The notes under the pieces: generated by a model
The model's input: only the letters and a program-made list of their open reading frames with translations
Database searches by the model: none
Told to the model about the DNA's origin: nothing
Assembly (NCBI GenBank): GCA_013151245.1
Contig: JAADIR010000095.1
Coordinates: forward strand, 1-33,920
Direction: 5' to 3'
Length of the DNA stretch: 33,920 bases
Source of the DNA: Chlorobiota bacterium
GTDB taxonomy: Bacteria; Bacteroidota; Ignavibacteria; Ignavibacteriales; Melioribacteraceae
Translations under genes and position numbers: made by a program
Part shown: positions 1-7,754 of the stretch, piece after piece
Numbering within the stretch: position 1 is the first letter of the stretch
Layout of the letters: the number at the start of each line of letters is the position of its first letter

Positions 1-137
1 ATTAAAAAAGCTCTTGTGTAATGCTCCCTATTTTTAGTGTAACATGGGTCTCTTAAATATTGTATTTCATTCCAACCAGCGCTTGATAAATCTTTCATCG
101 GTCTGTAAATTCTATGAAACGGTTTATTTAACGCCAT
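1..137 (-). CDS. Partial hypothetical protein (N-terminal ~45 residues, runs off left edge)
   Basis: Reading the minus strand, an ATG at 137-135 opens a frame with no stop to the window edge. It begins MALNKPFHRIYRPMKDLS and continues with a charged, aromatic-rich stretch ending near REHYTRAFL. The composition looks protein-like rather than a random AT-rich frame. I do not recognise the family with certainty. The frame is missing from the ORF track because it is cut by the edge. It would be divergent from the HigA-like gene, sharing the intergenic space at 138-390. No strong ribosome binding site is visible before the ATG, which keeps confidence modest. Confidence 0.4.
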   Translation of the reverse strand, partial: MALNKPFHRIYRPMKDLSSAGWNEIQYLRDPCYTKNREHYTRAFL

Positions 138-238
138 TTTAATTATCCAATTTTATTTTTATAATCGCATTTTAAATTAAAGAGTTTTTATGAATATTTA
201 TAGTAATTTTACTTCGTTTAAATATTTATTCGCTATAT

Positions 239-267
239 TACCGTATGACGCTTAGCGTTATATGGTA
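239..267. repeat. Hairpin-forming inverted repeat in the intergenic region
   Basis: The arms taccgtatgacgct and agcgttatatggta pair over 14 positions if two G-U pairs are allowed on the plus-strand RNA, with almost no spacer, so the innermost pairs would open to form the loop. There is no T-run after it on the plus strand. It may be a small dispersed repeat or an mRNA-end structure for an unseen gene. Its role is unknown. Confidence 0.45.
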
Positions 268-381
268 TTATCTTTGAAAACTTTTATGATAATGGAACGG
301 AATTTTGCAGAACGATTTGTTCAAGTCTCATTTCATTTAAAAGTTTGAACCTTTTCCCATACCAATAATAAATCATCTTTT

Positions 382-387
382 AAGGAG
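382..387 (+). promoter_or_regulatory. Shine-Dalgarno AAGGAG for the HigA-like gene
   Basis: AAGGAG lies 6 nt before the in-frame ATT at 394 and only 1 nt before the out-of-frame ATG at 389. It supports translation starting near 394 rather than at the TTG at 451, which has no comparable SD. Confidence 0.5.
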
Positions 388-393
388 AATGGA

Positions 394-723
394 ATTACAC
401 ATATTAAGAAAGCGCCTTTTCATCCCGGACAGATTTTAAAAGAGGAGTATTTGGATGAACTGCAAATATCGCAGACGGAGTTAGCTTCCGCGTTGGGAAC
501 AACGTTTCGCACAATAAACGAGATTGTAAACGAGAAAAGAAACATCAGCGTTGAAACGGCTATGAAACTTTCAAAATATTTTTCCACCGGCGTCGAGTTC
601 TGGTTAAATCTTCAGAATCAATATGATGTTTATAAGACCTATAACAAAAAAAAGAAAGTAATCGACAAGGTTCTTCCCCTCAAGAAAAGGAAGAAAATAT
701 TAAAGAGCAAGGCTAAAAAATAA
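394..723 (+). CDS. HigA-family antitoxin (XRE helix-turn-helix), orphan, non-canonical start
   Basis: This is a small DNA-binding protein of the HigA/VapI type, which normally neutralises a HigB-like RNase toxin and represses its own operon. The helix-turn-helix lies in LQISQTELASALGTTFRTINEIVNEKR, followed by the family signature TGVEFWLNLQNQYD. The ORF track starts at TTG 451, but the same frame encodes the conserved family N-terminus KKAPFHPGQILKEEYL just upstream, so translation must begin earlier. No ATG/GTG/TTG exists in frame there. An ATT at 394 sits 6 nt after the Shine-Dalgarno AAGGAG (382-387), giving about 109 aa, close to the family's usual length. The ATG at 389 is in the wrong frame and too close to the SD. 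No HigB-like toxin ORF is visible on either side. The C-terminus is lysine-rich. Confidence 0.72.
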   Translation: MTHIKKAPFHPGQILKEEYLDELQISQTELASALGTTFRTINEIVNEKRNISVETAMKLSKYFSTGVEFWLNLQNQYDVYKTYNKKKKVIDKVLPLKKRKKILKSKAKK

Positions 724-802
724 GCGCAGAAATAATTGACGCGATTCCATCAAAAATTTTATGTATATTAAATTTTATAATTTATAAATTGAAACAGGAA
801 AT

Positions 803-2602
803 ATGAATACCGCAAAAACACAACATACATTTCACATACCCGTAATGGGGTTAAGTTACACAATCGACTCGCCGATTAAAGTAGCGCATCTCGGCATTTC
901 ATCGGTTATATCAATCATTGAGCACAACATGATTGAAAAGATGCGCGAACATTATTCGAAGATGTTCAATTTTCCGTTTGAGCCGATAACGCCGAAAACG
1001 GAAGACTTTAGAGCCGAGAGAGTTACTTCTTATCTCGATTTGGTTAACGACATTGTTAAAATGAAGTTCGATAAATTGAAACAATCATTTATTGAAACGC
1101 GCGACGAATTGGAAAAATATTTTGAACTGCTCCCCTCTTTTTCCGAACTGAAAAAACATTTCGAAGAATTGATTGCCAACAACAAAAGCATTCAAGAAAT
1201 TCAGCGCTGGCTCGATGAAAATCTTACTCTCGGCAGTATCGACGTAAATATTATGACCAAACTTGACGGCGCAAATTATAACGGGAATGAGAAACTTCCC
1301 ACCGAACAAAACGACGCGCACGTCGCATTGCGCGGATATGCAAACAGTTCGCTTGAATCTTCAATTGTTCTTTCGGCGGGAATGAATCCGAGACTTTTCA
1401 GCTACATGGAAAACTTCGATGATTTCTATCCCGACCAAAACGGGAATTTCAAAAAGAAAATTATCATCAAAGTCAGCGATTATCGCTCGGCGTTTATTCA
1501 AGGAAAGTTTTTTGCAAAGAAAGGGCTTTGGGTTTCGGAATACCGCGTGGAATCGGGGCTTAACTGCGGCGGTCATGCTTTTGCAACCGACGGATATTTA
1601 CTCGGACCTATTTTGCATGAATTCAACAAGAACAGAAAAACTTTATTTGAAACTACCTACGCAATTTTCAAAGACGCTTTGACTAAAAAGGGAAAAATTG
1701 TTCCAGCCGTTATTCCATCGACAAAGTTATCGGCTCAAGGCGGAGTGGGAACTGCGGAAGAACATAACTTTTTGCTTGAAGAATATAACGTCGATTCCGT
1801 AGGCTGGGGTTCCCCTTTCCTTCTCGTTCCCGAAGCGACAACCGTTGACGAAACAACGATGCGGATTTTAAGCGACGCAGGAGAAGACGACCTTTATCTT
1901 TCAAACGCTTCCCCTCTCGGCGTTCCGTTCAACAACGTTAAGAAAAGCACTAAGGACATTGAGAGAATGGAGCTTATAAAAACCGGACAGCCCGGAAGCG
2001 CATGCCCAAAGAAGATTTTAGCGTTTGTAACCGATTACGGCGATATTCCTATTTGCACCGCCTCTAAAAAATATATAGACATTAAACTTGCAGAGTTAAA
2101 AAAAGAAAATTTCTCCGAAGCGCAATATAACAGAGAATTCAGTAAAATTACCGAGAAGGAATGTTTATGCAACGGGCTTGCAAGCTCCGCGCTTCTGGCA
2201 AATAATCTCAACACGCTTATGGAGGGCGAAGCGGTTTCGGTTTGCCCGGGTCCAAATATGGCTTACTATTCGGGAAAGTTTTCTCTGCTTGAAATGGTTC
2301 AGCATATTTATGGAAAAGTTAATATTCTCAATACAAGTAATCGTCCGCACATGTTCATTAAAGAATTGAAAATGTATGTGGATTATTTAAAAAACAAAAT
2401 GGACGAAGCCGCGTTTCCTTTTAGCGACAAGCAGATGAAATATTTCGAAACGTTTCAAACAAATTTGAACGACGGAATTGAATATTACAAAAATCTTTTC
2501 GCCGAAAACAAGGAAGCGTTAAAAGAAAATTACGAAAAACTGATTGATGATTTGGAAGCATTTGAAATTCAATTAAAAGGATTTGTCGCGCTATCCGCAT
2601 AA
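803..2602 (+). CDS. Conserved 599-aa protein, putative FMN-binding TIM-barrel (nitronate monooxygenase-like)
   Basis: A large soluble protein with no signal peptide, preceded by a good site (caggaaat-ATG). I know this as a conserved hypothetical protein of Bacteroidota-type genomes; its reaction is not established to my knowledge. Three segments resemble the 2-nitropropane dioxygenase/FabK fold in the expected order: an N-terminal IPVMGLSYTIDSPIKVAHLG like the barrel's first strand, then ESGLNCGGHAFATDG like the EAGGH substrate loop, then SAQGGVGTAEEHNFLLEEYNVDSVGWGSPFL like the AAGGI...GADGV..GT.F flavin-phosphate site. It also has several conserved-looking cysteines (GSACPKK, PICTASK, ECLCNGL, VCPGP) that could be redox or metal ligands. 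The C-terminus is helical and charged. The next gene begins 8 bp downstream, so they are probably co-transcribed. The fold assignment is an inference from motif order. Confidence 0.6.
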   Translation: MNTAKTQHTFHIPVMGLSYTIDSPIKVAHLGISSVISIIEHNMIEKMREHYSKMFNFPFEPITPKTEDFRAERVTSYLDLVNDIVKMKFDKLKQSFIETRDELEKYFELLPSFSELKKHFEELIANNKSIQEIQRWLDENLTLGSIDVNIMTKLDGANYNGNEKLPTEQNDAHVALRGYANSSLESSIVLSAGMNPRLFSYMENFDDFYPDQNGNFKKKIIIKVSDYRSAFIQGKFFAKKGLWVSEYRVESGLNCGGHAFATDGYLLGPILHEFNKNRKTLFETTYAIFKDALTKKGKIVPAVIPSTKLSAQGGVGTAEEHNFLLEEYNVDSVGWGSPFLLVPEATTVDETTMRILSDAGEDDLYLSNASPLGVPFNNVKKSTKDIERMELIKTGQPGSACPKKILAFVTDYGDIPICTASKKYIDIKLAELKKENFSEAQYNREFSKITEKECLCNGLASSALLANNLNTLMEGEAVSVCPGPNMAYYSGKFSLLEMVQHIYGKVNILNTSNRPHMFIKELKMYVDYLKNKMDEAAFPFSDKQMKYFETFQTNLNDGIEYYKNLFAENKEALKENYEKLIDDLEAFEIQLKGFVALSA

Positions 2603-2610
2603 AAAAACGA

Positions 2611-3303
2611 TTGCCCGATTTACTCTTGAAGCGACTAACGAAAAAAAAGAAAAGGAAAATTGAATTTTTCATCTTAGCGGGAACGGCGGCGCTGTCGTTG
2701 TTTCTGTGGAATACTTTTCCGCTCTATCCTTTCAAAATATTTGTCGTGATTATTCATGAATCTTCTCACGCTCTTGCGGCAATCTTCTCCGGCGGAAGCG
2801 TAAAAGAGCTGGACATTTTCTGGAATCTCGGCGGCGTTACTAAAACTTCGGGCGGAAATCATTTCATAATTACAATTGCCGGCTACACGGGAAGTCTCCT
2901 TTTCGGAACGCTTCTTTTTGCGGCTTCATATAAAAAGTCTTATCTTTTATGGTTTACCGGCATTTCCGCGGTAACGCTTCTTTTAGTAATCGCTAATTTC
3001 ATGACTCAACCGGCGGGAATTATTTTCGGGTTGATTTTTTTTCTCATCTTAATTTTCCTGCCGCATTTTTTTGACGAAAGTATTACTAATATTTTCTTCC
3101 GCGTTATTGCTTTACTGAATATCGAATACGCAATTTACGATGTTATCAGCGATCTCTTTTCTTCTTCCTTCATTCAAAACGACGCGGATATTCTCTCCGA
3201 TCTGACGGGAGTTTCCGCAACCTTATGGGCTTTACTGTGGCTTGTTCTTAGCTGCGCCGTAATCGGTTTTATTCTTAAATACAGCTACAAAAGAGCGTTC
3301 TAA
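2611..3303 (+). CDS. M50B-like membrane zinc metallopeptidase
   Basis: An integral membrane protein with several hydrophobic segments. It carries HESSHALAAIFSGGSVKEL near residues 49-67, an HExxH zinc site inside a membrane helix followed by a Gly-Gly turn, as in the M50/site-2-protease superfamily. GYTGSLLFGTLLF about 45 residues later corresponds to the second conserved membrane segment of peptidase M50B-like proteins. The family is believed to include intramembrane proteases, but no substrate can be read here. The track start is a TTG without a clear SD, 8 bp after the upstream stop. The lysine-rich KRLTKKKKRK before the first helix fits a cytoplasmic N-terminus. It is likely translated from the same mRNA as the upstream 599-aa gene. 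Confidence 0.78.
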   Translation: MPDLLLKRLTKKKKRKIEFFILAGTAALSLFLWNTFPLYPFKIFVVIIHESSHALAAIFSGGSVKELDIFWNLGGVTKTSGGNHFIITIAGYTGSLLFGTLLFAASYKKSYLLWFTGISAVTLLLVIANFMTQPAGIIFGLIFFLILIFLPHFFDESITNIFFRVIALLNIEYAIYDVISDLFSSSFIQNDADILSDLTGVSATLWALLWLVLSCAVIGFILKYSYKRAF

Positions 3304-3421
3304 ATTTACGCAACGGCTTGCCGATATTACTATAAAAGTCGCTGAAATATTTTTCTTCGACGTTTAATGCTCAACGCAGATTACGCGCGCCGATACTAAG
3401 CGATTCCTTGCTTTATACAAC

Positions 3422-3450
3422 AAAAAAAAACGCAGACCGGAAAGTCTGCG
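3422..3450 (-). terminator. Rho-independent terminator after accD
   Basis: Read on the minus strand, CGCAGAC-TTTCCG-GTCTGCG forms a perfect 7-bp stem with a 6-nt loop, followed immediately by a run of nine T. It lies about 30 bp past the accD stop and closes the sprA-to-accD unit. The plus-strand M50B-like gene ends upstream, without a T-run on its side. Confidence 0.88.
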
Positions 3451-3480
3451 CTGCAAAAGTTAAAAACATTATTAATGATT

Positions 3481-4320
3481 TTACATCATCAAATCCAAAA
3501 GCTGCGTGATTTTTTGTTTCATCTCTTTTCTATGAACAATAAAATCGACGAAACCGTTGTCGAGCAGAAATTCGCTTCTTTGAAATCCCTTCGGCAAATC
3601 TTTTCCAATTGTTTGTTTGATAACGCGCGGACCGGCGAAACCGACGAGAGCTTTCGGCTCGGCGATGTTTACGTCTCCGAGCATTGCGTAACTTGCGGTA
3701 GTGCCGCCCGTTGTCGGATCGGTTAAGACGGAAATGTAAGGAATTTTCGCCTCCGCAAGTCTGGCAAGACGCGTGCTGGTCTTTGCCATCTGCATAAGCG
3801 AGAACGCTCCTTCCATCATTCTTGCGCCGCCGCTCTGAGATATTATTATCATCGGCATTCTACTTTCATAAGCGCGGTCGATTGCGCGCGCAATTTTTTC
3901 GCCTACTACGGAGCCCATGCTTCCGCCAATGAATTTAAAATCCATGCAGGCAAGAGAAACTTTCCGTCCGTTGATCTGTCCCACGCCGGTTTTAACCGCA
4001 TCGTTTAATCCTGTCTTTTTAATCGTCGAAACAACGCGGTCGGTATATTTTTTTGTGTCGGTAAATTGCAGAGGATCGCCCGATTTCATTTTTTTATCGT
4101 ATTCTTTGAACGAACTTCCATCGAGAAGAATCTTGATATAAGCCGCGCTTCCGATACGAAAATGGTAATCGCATTTAAGGCAAACCCAGTGGTTCAATTC
4201 AAGTTGTTTGACGTGAATAATTTCTCCGCAAGAATCGCACTTAATCCATTGACCGTCGGGAATGTCGCTCTTTTTACTATCGGGGGAAATATTTTCTTTT
4301 GATCTTTTAAACCAAGCCAT
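3481..4320 (-). CDS. accD: Acetyl-CoA carboxylase carboxyltransferase subunit beta
   Basis: The beta half of the carboxyltransferase that moves the carboxyl group from biotin-BCCP to acetyl-CoA, giving malonyl-CoA for fatty-acid synthesis. The N-terminal zinc ribbon is complete: CDSCGE near residue 28 and CLKCDYHF near residue 47. The crotonase-like core follows, with [38 protein letters not shown] and the [23 protein letters not shown] oxyanion region, then [11 protein letters not shown]. The 279-aa length is normal. It is last in the minus-strand unit, 2 bp after the DUF1573 gene, whose final codons gggaagaaatag double as its ribosome-binding region. The alpha subunit (accA) is not in the window. 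Confidence 0.97.
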   Translation of the reverse strand: MAWFKRSKENISPDSKKSDIPDGQWIKCDSCGEIIHVKQLELNHWVCLKCDYHFRIGSAAYIKILLDGSSFKEYDKKMKSGDPLQFTDTKKYTDRVVSTIKKTGLNDAVKTGVGQINGRKVSLACMDFKFIGGSMGSVVGEKIARAIDRAYESRMPMIIISQSGGARMMEGAFSLMQMAKTSTRLARLAEAKIPYISVLTDPTTGGTTASYAMLGDVNIAEPKALVGFAGPRVIKQTIGKDLPKGFQRSEFLLDNGFVDFIVHRKEMKQKITQLLDLMM

Positions 4321-4322
4321 TT

Positions 4323-5048
4323 CTATTTCTTCCCTACAATGTTAATAAACAATGTAATTATCTGTTTAGAGTTGGCCGGATCGTTTGACTCAATAAGCGC
4401 CGTGCGCGTCATTTTTCCAATTCTTCCGGTAGTGTCAAACTCAAAATTAATTTCCGCTTTCTCTCCGGGATTCAAAAAACTTTTTGTCGCTTCGGCTTTT
4501 ACGCAATCGCATGAAGGAGTAATTTTCAAAATCTTTAATTCCGTCTTGCCTTTATTCATAAACATCAATCTTCCCTTAACAACCGAACCCTCTTCAACTT
4601 TACCAAAATTATATTGATTCGTTTTAATTTCCAGCGCCGGCGCATTCGGCAAAGATTTTATTGCATCCTCCGTTAAAACGTTTGCGACAAATTTAATTCT
4701 TCTTTGCGAGCCTTTAGGATCGTTCGACATAATGTAAACATATTTGTGCTGGGCGCCCGAACGTCTCGCCGTATTGAATGAGACATGTATTTCAGTGCTT
4801 TCGCCCGGCTTAAGAACGTTCTTTTTTGGCGCCGCCGCCGTGCATCCGCACGAAGCGCGCACTTTGGTTATTTTCAGTTCGCCGTTTCCGGTGTTTTTTA
4901 TTGTAAAATCATGTTCGACTATTTCGCCTTCTTTTACATTCCCAAAGTCATAATTTTCTTCGTCGATATGCAATCTTGGAACCGCTTTTTCCTGAGCAAA
5001 GACAAATGCTGCAATAAAGAAAAACAAAAATATCATTCCTTTTTTCAT
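4323..5048 (-). CDS. Secreted DUF1573 protein (two Ig-like repeats)
   Basis: [19 protein letters not shown] is a clean Sec signal peptide with cleavage expected near AFVFA-Q. Two tandem DUF1573 (HYDIN/ASH-like immunoglobulin-type) repeats follow: one with [37 protein letters not shown], the other with [37 protein letters not shown]. Each carries the family's paired cysteines (SCGCT, SCDCV). The protein is exported to the periplasm or cell surface; a molecular role is not established for the family. The start has SD AAGGAG 8 nt upstream and overlaps the tsaB stop by ATGA, implying translational coupling. Its position between tsaB and accD says little about function. Confidence 0.9.
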   Translation of the reverse strand: MKKGMIFLFFFIAAFVFAQEKAVPRLHIDEENYDFGNVKEGEIVEHDFTIKNTGNGELKITKVRASCGCTAAAPKKNVLKPGESTEIHVSFNTARRSGAQHKYVYIMSNDPKGSQRRIKFVANVLTEDAIKSLPNAPALEIKTNQYNFGKVEEGSVVKGRLMFMNKGKTELKILKITPSCDCVKAEATKSFLNPGEKAEINFEFDTTGRIGKMTRTALIESNDPANSKQIITLFINIVGKK

Positions 5049-5698
5049 TTTGAGACTCCTTGTTTAATATTTAATTTTTTTAAATAATTTGGTTCAATTA
5101 AATCGAAGTTAAAAGTTAATAAATCCTTGCCAAAATAATAAGCCCACAACGCAATAAAAATACTTCTCGGCGAAGAAATAATATTAGCTCCTTTTGATTG
5201 ATAGTTCCCGAAATACTTTTCAGCATCCCCGGCTTTCGCTTTCAGATCTTGGGCGGCAATGATTTGAAGCTCGTCTAAAACCGAATATGAATTTCCTTTT
5301 CCCGATTCGTATTTGGCAAAATAATATTCCGCGCCGTTCACTTTATTTGCAATTATAAATTTTGAATTTTCCGGAAGGTAATTCGATATCTGCATCGCCA
5401 ACGCTTCAAAAGTCGGAACAAAAACCATCGGCAATTTTGCGCCCGAAGCTATTCCTTTTGCGGCGGCAACTCCTATTCTCAAACCGGTAAAGGAACCGGG
5501 ACCGTTGGAAACCGCAAGCGTTTTAACTTCATTAAGCGTTACGCCGGATTTAGCCAGAACGTTATCAACTAATTTAAAAAGGATTTCGGAATGTATATTT
5601 TTTTCATTTGCATTTATTTCATAATAAACATTTTCGTCTTTCAGCAATGCAACGCTGCACAAATCGCCGGATGTTTCGATAGCAAGAATCGGCGCCAT
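5045..5698 (-). CDS. tsaB: tRNA threonylcarbamoyladenosine biosynthesis protein TsaB
   Basis: An ASKHA-fold partner of TsaD and TsaE that makes the t6A37 modification on ANN-decoding tRNAs. The N-terminus APILAIETSGDLCSVAL and the signature SNGPGSFTGLRIGVAAAKGIA are diagnostic. The track start at 5716 is a TTG inside the end of tsaE. I prefer the ATG at 5698, giving MAPILAIETSG, the usual N-terminus of the family and about 217 residues. The C-terminal half is divergent, as usual for TsaB. It lies directly after tsaE in the same operon. tsaD is not in the window. Confidence 0.93.
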   Translation of the reverse strand: MAPILAIETSGDLCSVALLKDENVYYEINANEKNIHSEILFKLVDNVLAKSGVTLNEVKTLAVSNGPGSFTGLRIGVAAAKGIASGAKLPMVFVPTFEALAMQISNYLPENSKFIIANKVNGAEYYFAKYESGKGNSYSVLDELQIIAAQDLKAKAGDAEKYFGNYQSKGANIISSPRSIFIALWAYYFGKDLLTFNFDLIEPNYLKKLNIKQGVSK

Positions 5699-5702
5699 AC
5701 TT

Positions 5703-6128
5703 TTATTTTCGCTCAATTTTTATTTTCCGTTTGTTATCGTCAATATATTCTATGGTAATTAAAAAATCGTAATCCTTTAATTGTTCCGGGAAAAGTTCCG
5801 CCCACTCAACAAATTTCACGGCGTCTTCGTCCGATAGGTAATCATACAGTCCGATGTTTTCAAACTCGTCCGCTTTTTCAATTCTGTAAAGATCGATATG
5901 GAATACTTTCTTCTCGCCGTGATATTCGTTAACAAGCGAAAAAGTAGGACTTGTAACCCCGTCAATTCCCAATGCCGAACAAACGGACCGCACAAAAAAT
6001 GTTTTTCCGGAACCGAGATTGCCGTGGAACAAAACAAGATCGCCGCCGTTCAATTCTTCCGCAAATTCTTCCGCAATTAATTTTGTTTCTTCCGCGCCGT
6101 CGGCAACTTTCTCAAACGGATAATTCAT
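5703..6128 (-). CDS. tsaE: tRNA threonylcarbamoyladenosine biosynthesis ATPase TsaE
   Basis: A small P-loop ATPase that drives turnover of the TsaB-TsaD complex in t6A synthesis. The Walker A is HGNLGSGKTFFVRSVCSALG near residues 35-54. VTSPTFSLVNEYHG contains the TsaE Switch-I-like motif, and FHIDLYRIE plus FVEWAE are the family's Walker-B-like and C-terminal signatures. The 141-aa length is typical. The gene starts 1 bp after the porX stop; the porX-tsaE neighbourhood is common in Bacteroidota, so this is a conserved arrangement rather than a local rearrangement. Confidence 0.95.
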   Translation of the reverse strand: MNYPFEKVADGAEETKLIAEEFAEELNGGDLVLFHGNLGSGKTFFVRSVCSALGIDGVTSPTFSLVNEYHGEKKVFHIDLYRIEKADEFENIGLYDYLSDEDAVKFVEWAELFPEQLKDYDFLITIEYIDDNKRKIKIERK

Positions 6129-6129
6129 T

Positions 6130-7701
6130 CTATATTTTACTCTTCAATGTAATTACCGGTAAAATCATTTCTTCCATCGAAATTCCGCCGTGCTGGAAAG
6201 TATCTTTATAATATGAAAGATATTTGTGATACTCGGTCGGGTAAACGAAATAATAATTTTCTTTTGCAATAATATAATTTTGAGTAATTCCCCTATGCGG
6301 CAATTTATATTCGGCGTTATTTTTTATGAACATCGCATGTTTGTCGTCAACTTTTAAATTTCTTCCGTATTTGAATCGGAGATTTGTCGATGCTTCCCTA
6401 TCGCCGAGAACTTTGGCGCCGCGCATTGTGCGGATGCTGCCGTGGTCGGTGGTTAAAATAATCGTCGAATTTTTCATCTCGGCAATATTTTTCAGAGTTC
6501 CCAACAGAGAAGAGTGCTGAAACCAGCTTTCCGTCAGCGAACGATACGCGGATTCGTCGGGCGCAATTTCTTTGAGCAAATCGGAATCCGATCTTCCGTG
6601 CGCAATCATATCGAGGAAATTAATAACTACAGCCATCATGTGAGTTTTTTTATGCGAAACAATATTGTGCTCAAACGATTTCCCGACTTCAGGATCAATT
6701 ACTTTCATATACTTTAAATCATTTCTTAACGTAATATGTCTTCTGTCGAAAAGTTTTTGCATCAGTTCTTTTTCATATTTGTTCAAACTGCGCTCATCGT
6801 CTTTGCCCGAAGCCCATAAATCGGGGTAATAATTTTCAATCTCCGACGGGAAAAGTCCTGAAAAAAGCGAGTTCCTCGCGTAAGGAGTTGCGGTCGGCAG
6901 AATCGAATAATAGTAATCCTTTTTCACGCTAAAATAATCGAGGATGTGTTTTTCAATCATTTCCCATTGATCGATTCGCATACAATCGAGCACAAAGAAA
7001 AAGACCGGACCTTCCGAATTTTTTATTTCGGGGATAACAAATTTATCAACAATCTGCGGGCTTAACGTCGGCACGCCTTCGGCGTCAAGATTGTTAACCC
7101 AATGCTTATAATTCCTTTCGACAAATTTACCGAACGCCTGGTTTGTTTCCTTGAACTGTTCATCCAATGTTTGGCGGAGGTTTACTTCTTTATGCTCGTC
7201 AAATTCGAGGCTCCAGTTTACAAGCCGGAGATAGATGTCAATCCAATCCTCATATCCGAGATTATCCATCATCCTCATTGAAATACTGTTGAAATCCTGC
7301 ATATAGTCCTTCACAACATATTCCCCCGAAATCTCTTTCGCCTGAAGATGTTTTTTGCAAACCATCAAAACTTGCGAAGGAAGAACCGGTTTGATTAAGT
7401 AGTCGGAAATCTTGCTGCCGATAGCGTCGTTCATCAAAGCTTCTTCTTCGCTTTTTGTAACCATAACAACCGGAACATTAGGGTCGGTTTCCTTTATTTT
7501 CGCCAGGGTTTCAAGTCCTCCCATTCCCGCCATCATTTCATCGAGGAAAATCAAATCGTAACTTTTATTGTTCACTTCGCTGACGGCGTCTTCGCCGTTG
7601 GTAACGGTATCAACGTTATATCCTTTTTCAGTCAGAAAAATAATGTGCGAGCGGAGCATTTCAATTTCATCGTCAACCCATAATATTTTATTTTTTTCCA
7701 T
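6130..7701 (-). CDS. porX: PorX-type response regulator with PglZ alkaline-phosphatase-superfamily domain
   Basis: Residues 1-120 are a CheY-like receiver: ILWVDDEIEML supplies the acidic pocket, DLIFLDEMMAGMGG the phospho-acceptor Asp (about residue 54), VVMVTKS the switch Thr and YLIKPVLPSQV the conserved Lys. A helical linker follows, then from about residue 210 a PglZ domain with FFFVLDCMRIDQW and TTDHGSIRTMRGAKVLGDREAST as metal-binding motifs. In Porphyromonas and Flavobacterium this architecture is PorX, partner of the kinase PorY, which controls the type IX secretion system; the PglZ part is reported to be a zinc-dependent phosphodiesterase. Lying 53 bp downstream of sprA, another T9SS gene, supports this role. 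No PorY kinase is in the window. Confidence 0.93.
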   Translation of the reverse strand: MEKNKILWVDDEIEMLRSHIIFLTEKGYNVDTVTNGEDAVSEVNNKSYDLIFLDEMMAGMGGLETLAKIKETDPNVPVVMVTKSEEEALMNDAIGSKISDYLIKPVLPSQVLMVCKKHLQAKEISGEYVVKDYMQDFNSISMRMMDNLGYEDWIDIYLRLVNWSLEFDEHKEVNLRQTLDEQFKETNQAFGKFVERNYKHWVNNLDAEGVPTLSPQIVDKFVIPEIKNSEGPVFFFVLDCMRIDQWEMIEKHILDYFSVKKDYYYSILPTATPYARNSLFSGLFPSEIENYYPDLWASGKDDERSLNKYEKELMQKLFDRRHITLRNDLKYMKVIDPEVGKSFEHNIVSHKKTHMMAVVINFLDMIAHGRSDSDLLKEIAPDESAYRSLTESWFQHSSLLGTLKNIAEMKNSTIILTTDHGSIRTMRGAKVLGDREASTNLRFKYGRNLKVDDKHAMFIKNNAEYKLPHRGITQNYIIAKENYYFVYPTEYHKYLSYYKDTFQHGGISMEEMILPVITLKSKI

Positions 7702-7754
7702 ATTTAAAACCTCTTTAGTTTCTTCTTCACGGATAAATATTATCCGATTAAATG

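Noticed and set aside
1-381. Search for a HigB-like toxin upstream of the HigA-like gene
   Set aside because: Plus-strand frames are interrupted by stops, and the longest pieces (for example MIMERNFAERFVQVSFHLKV) show no toxin motif.
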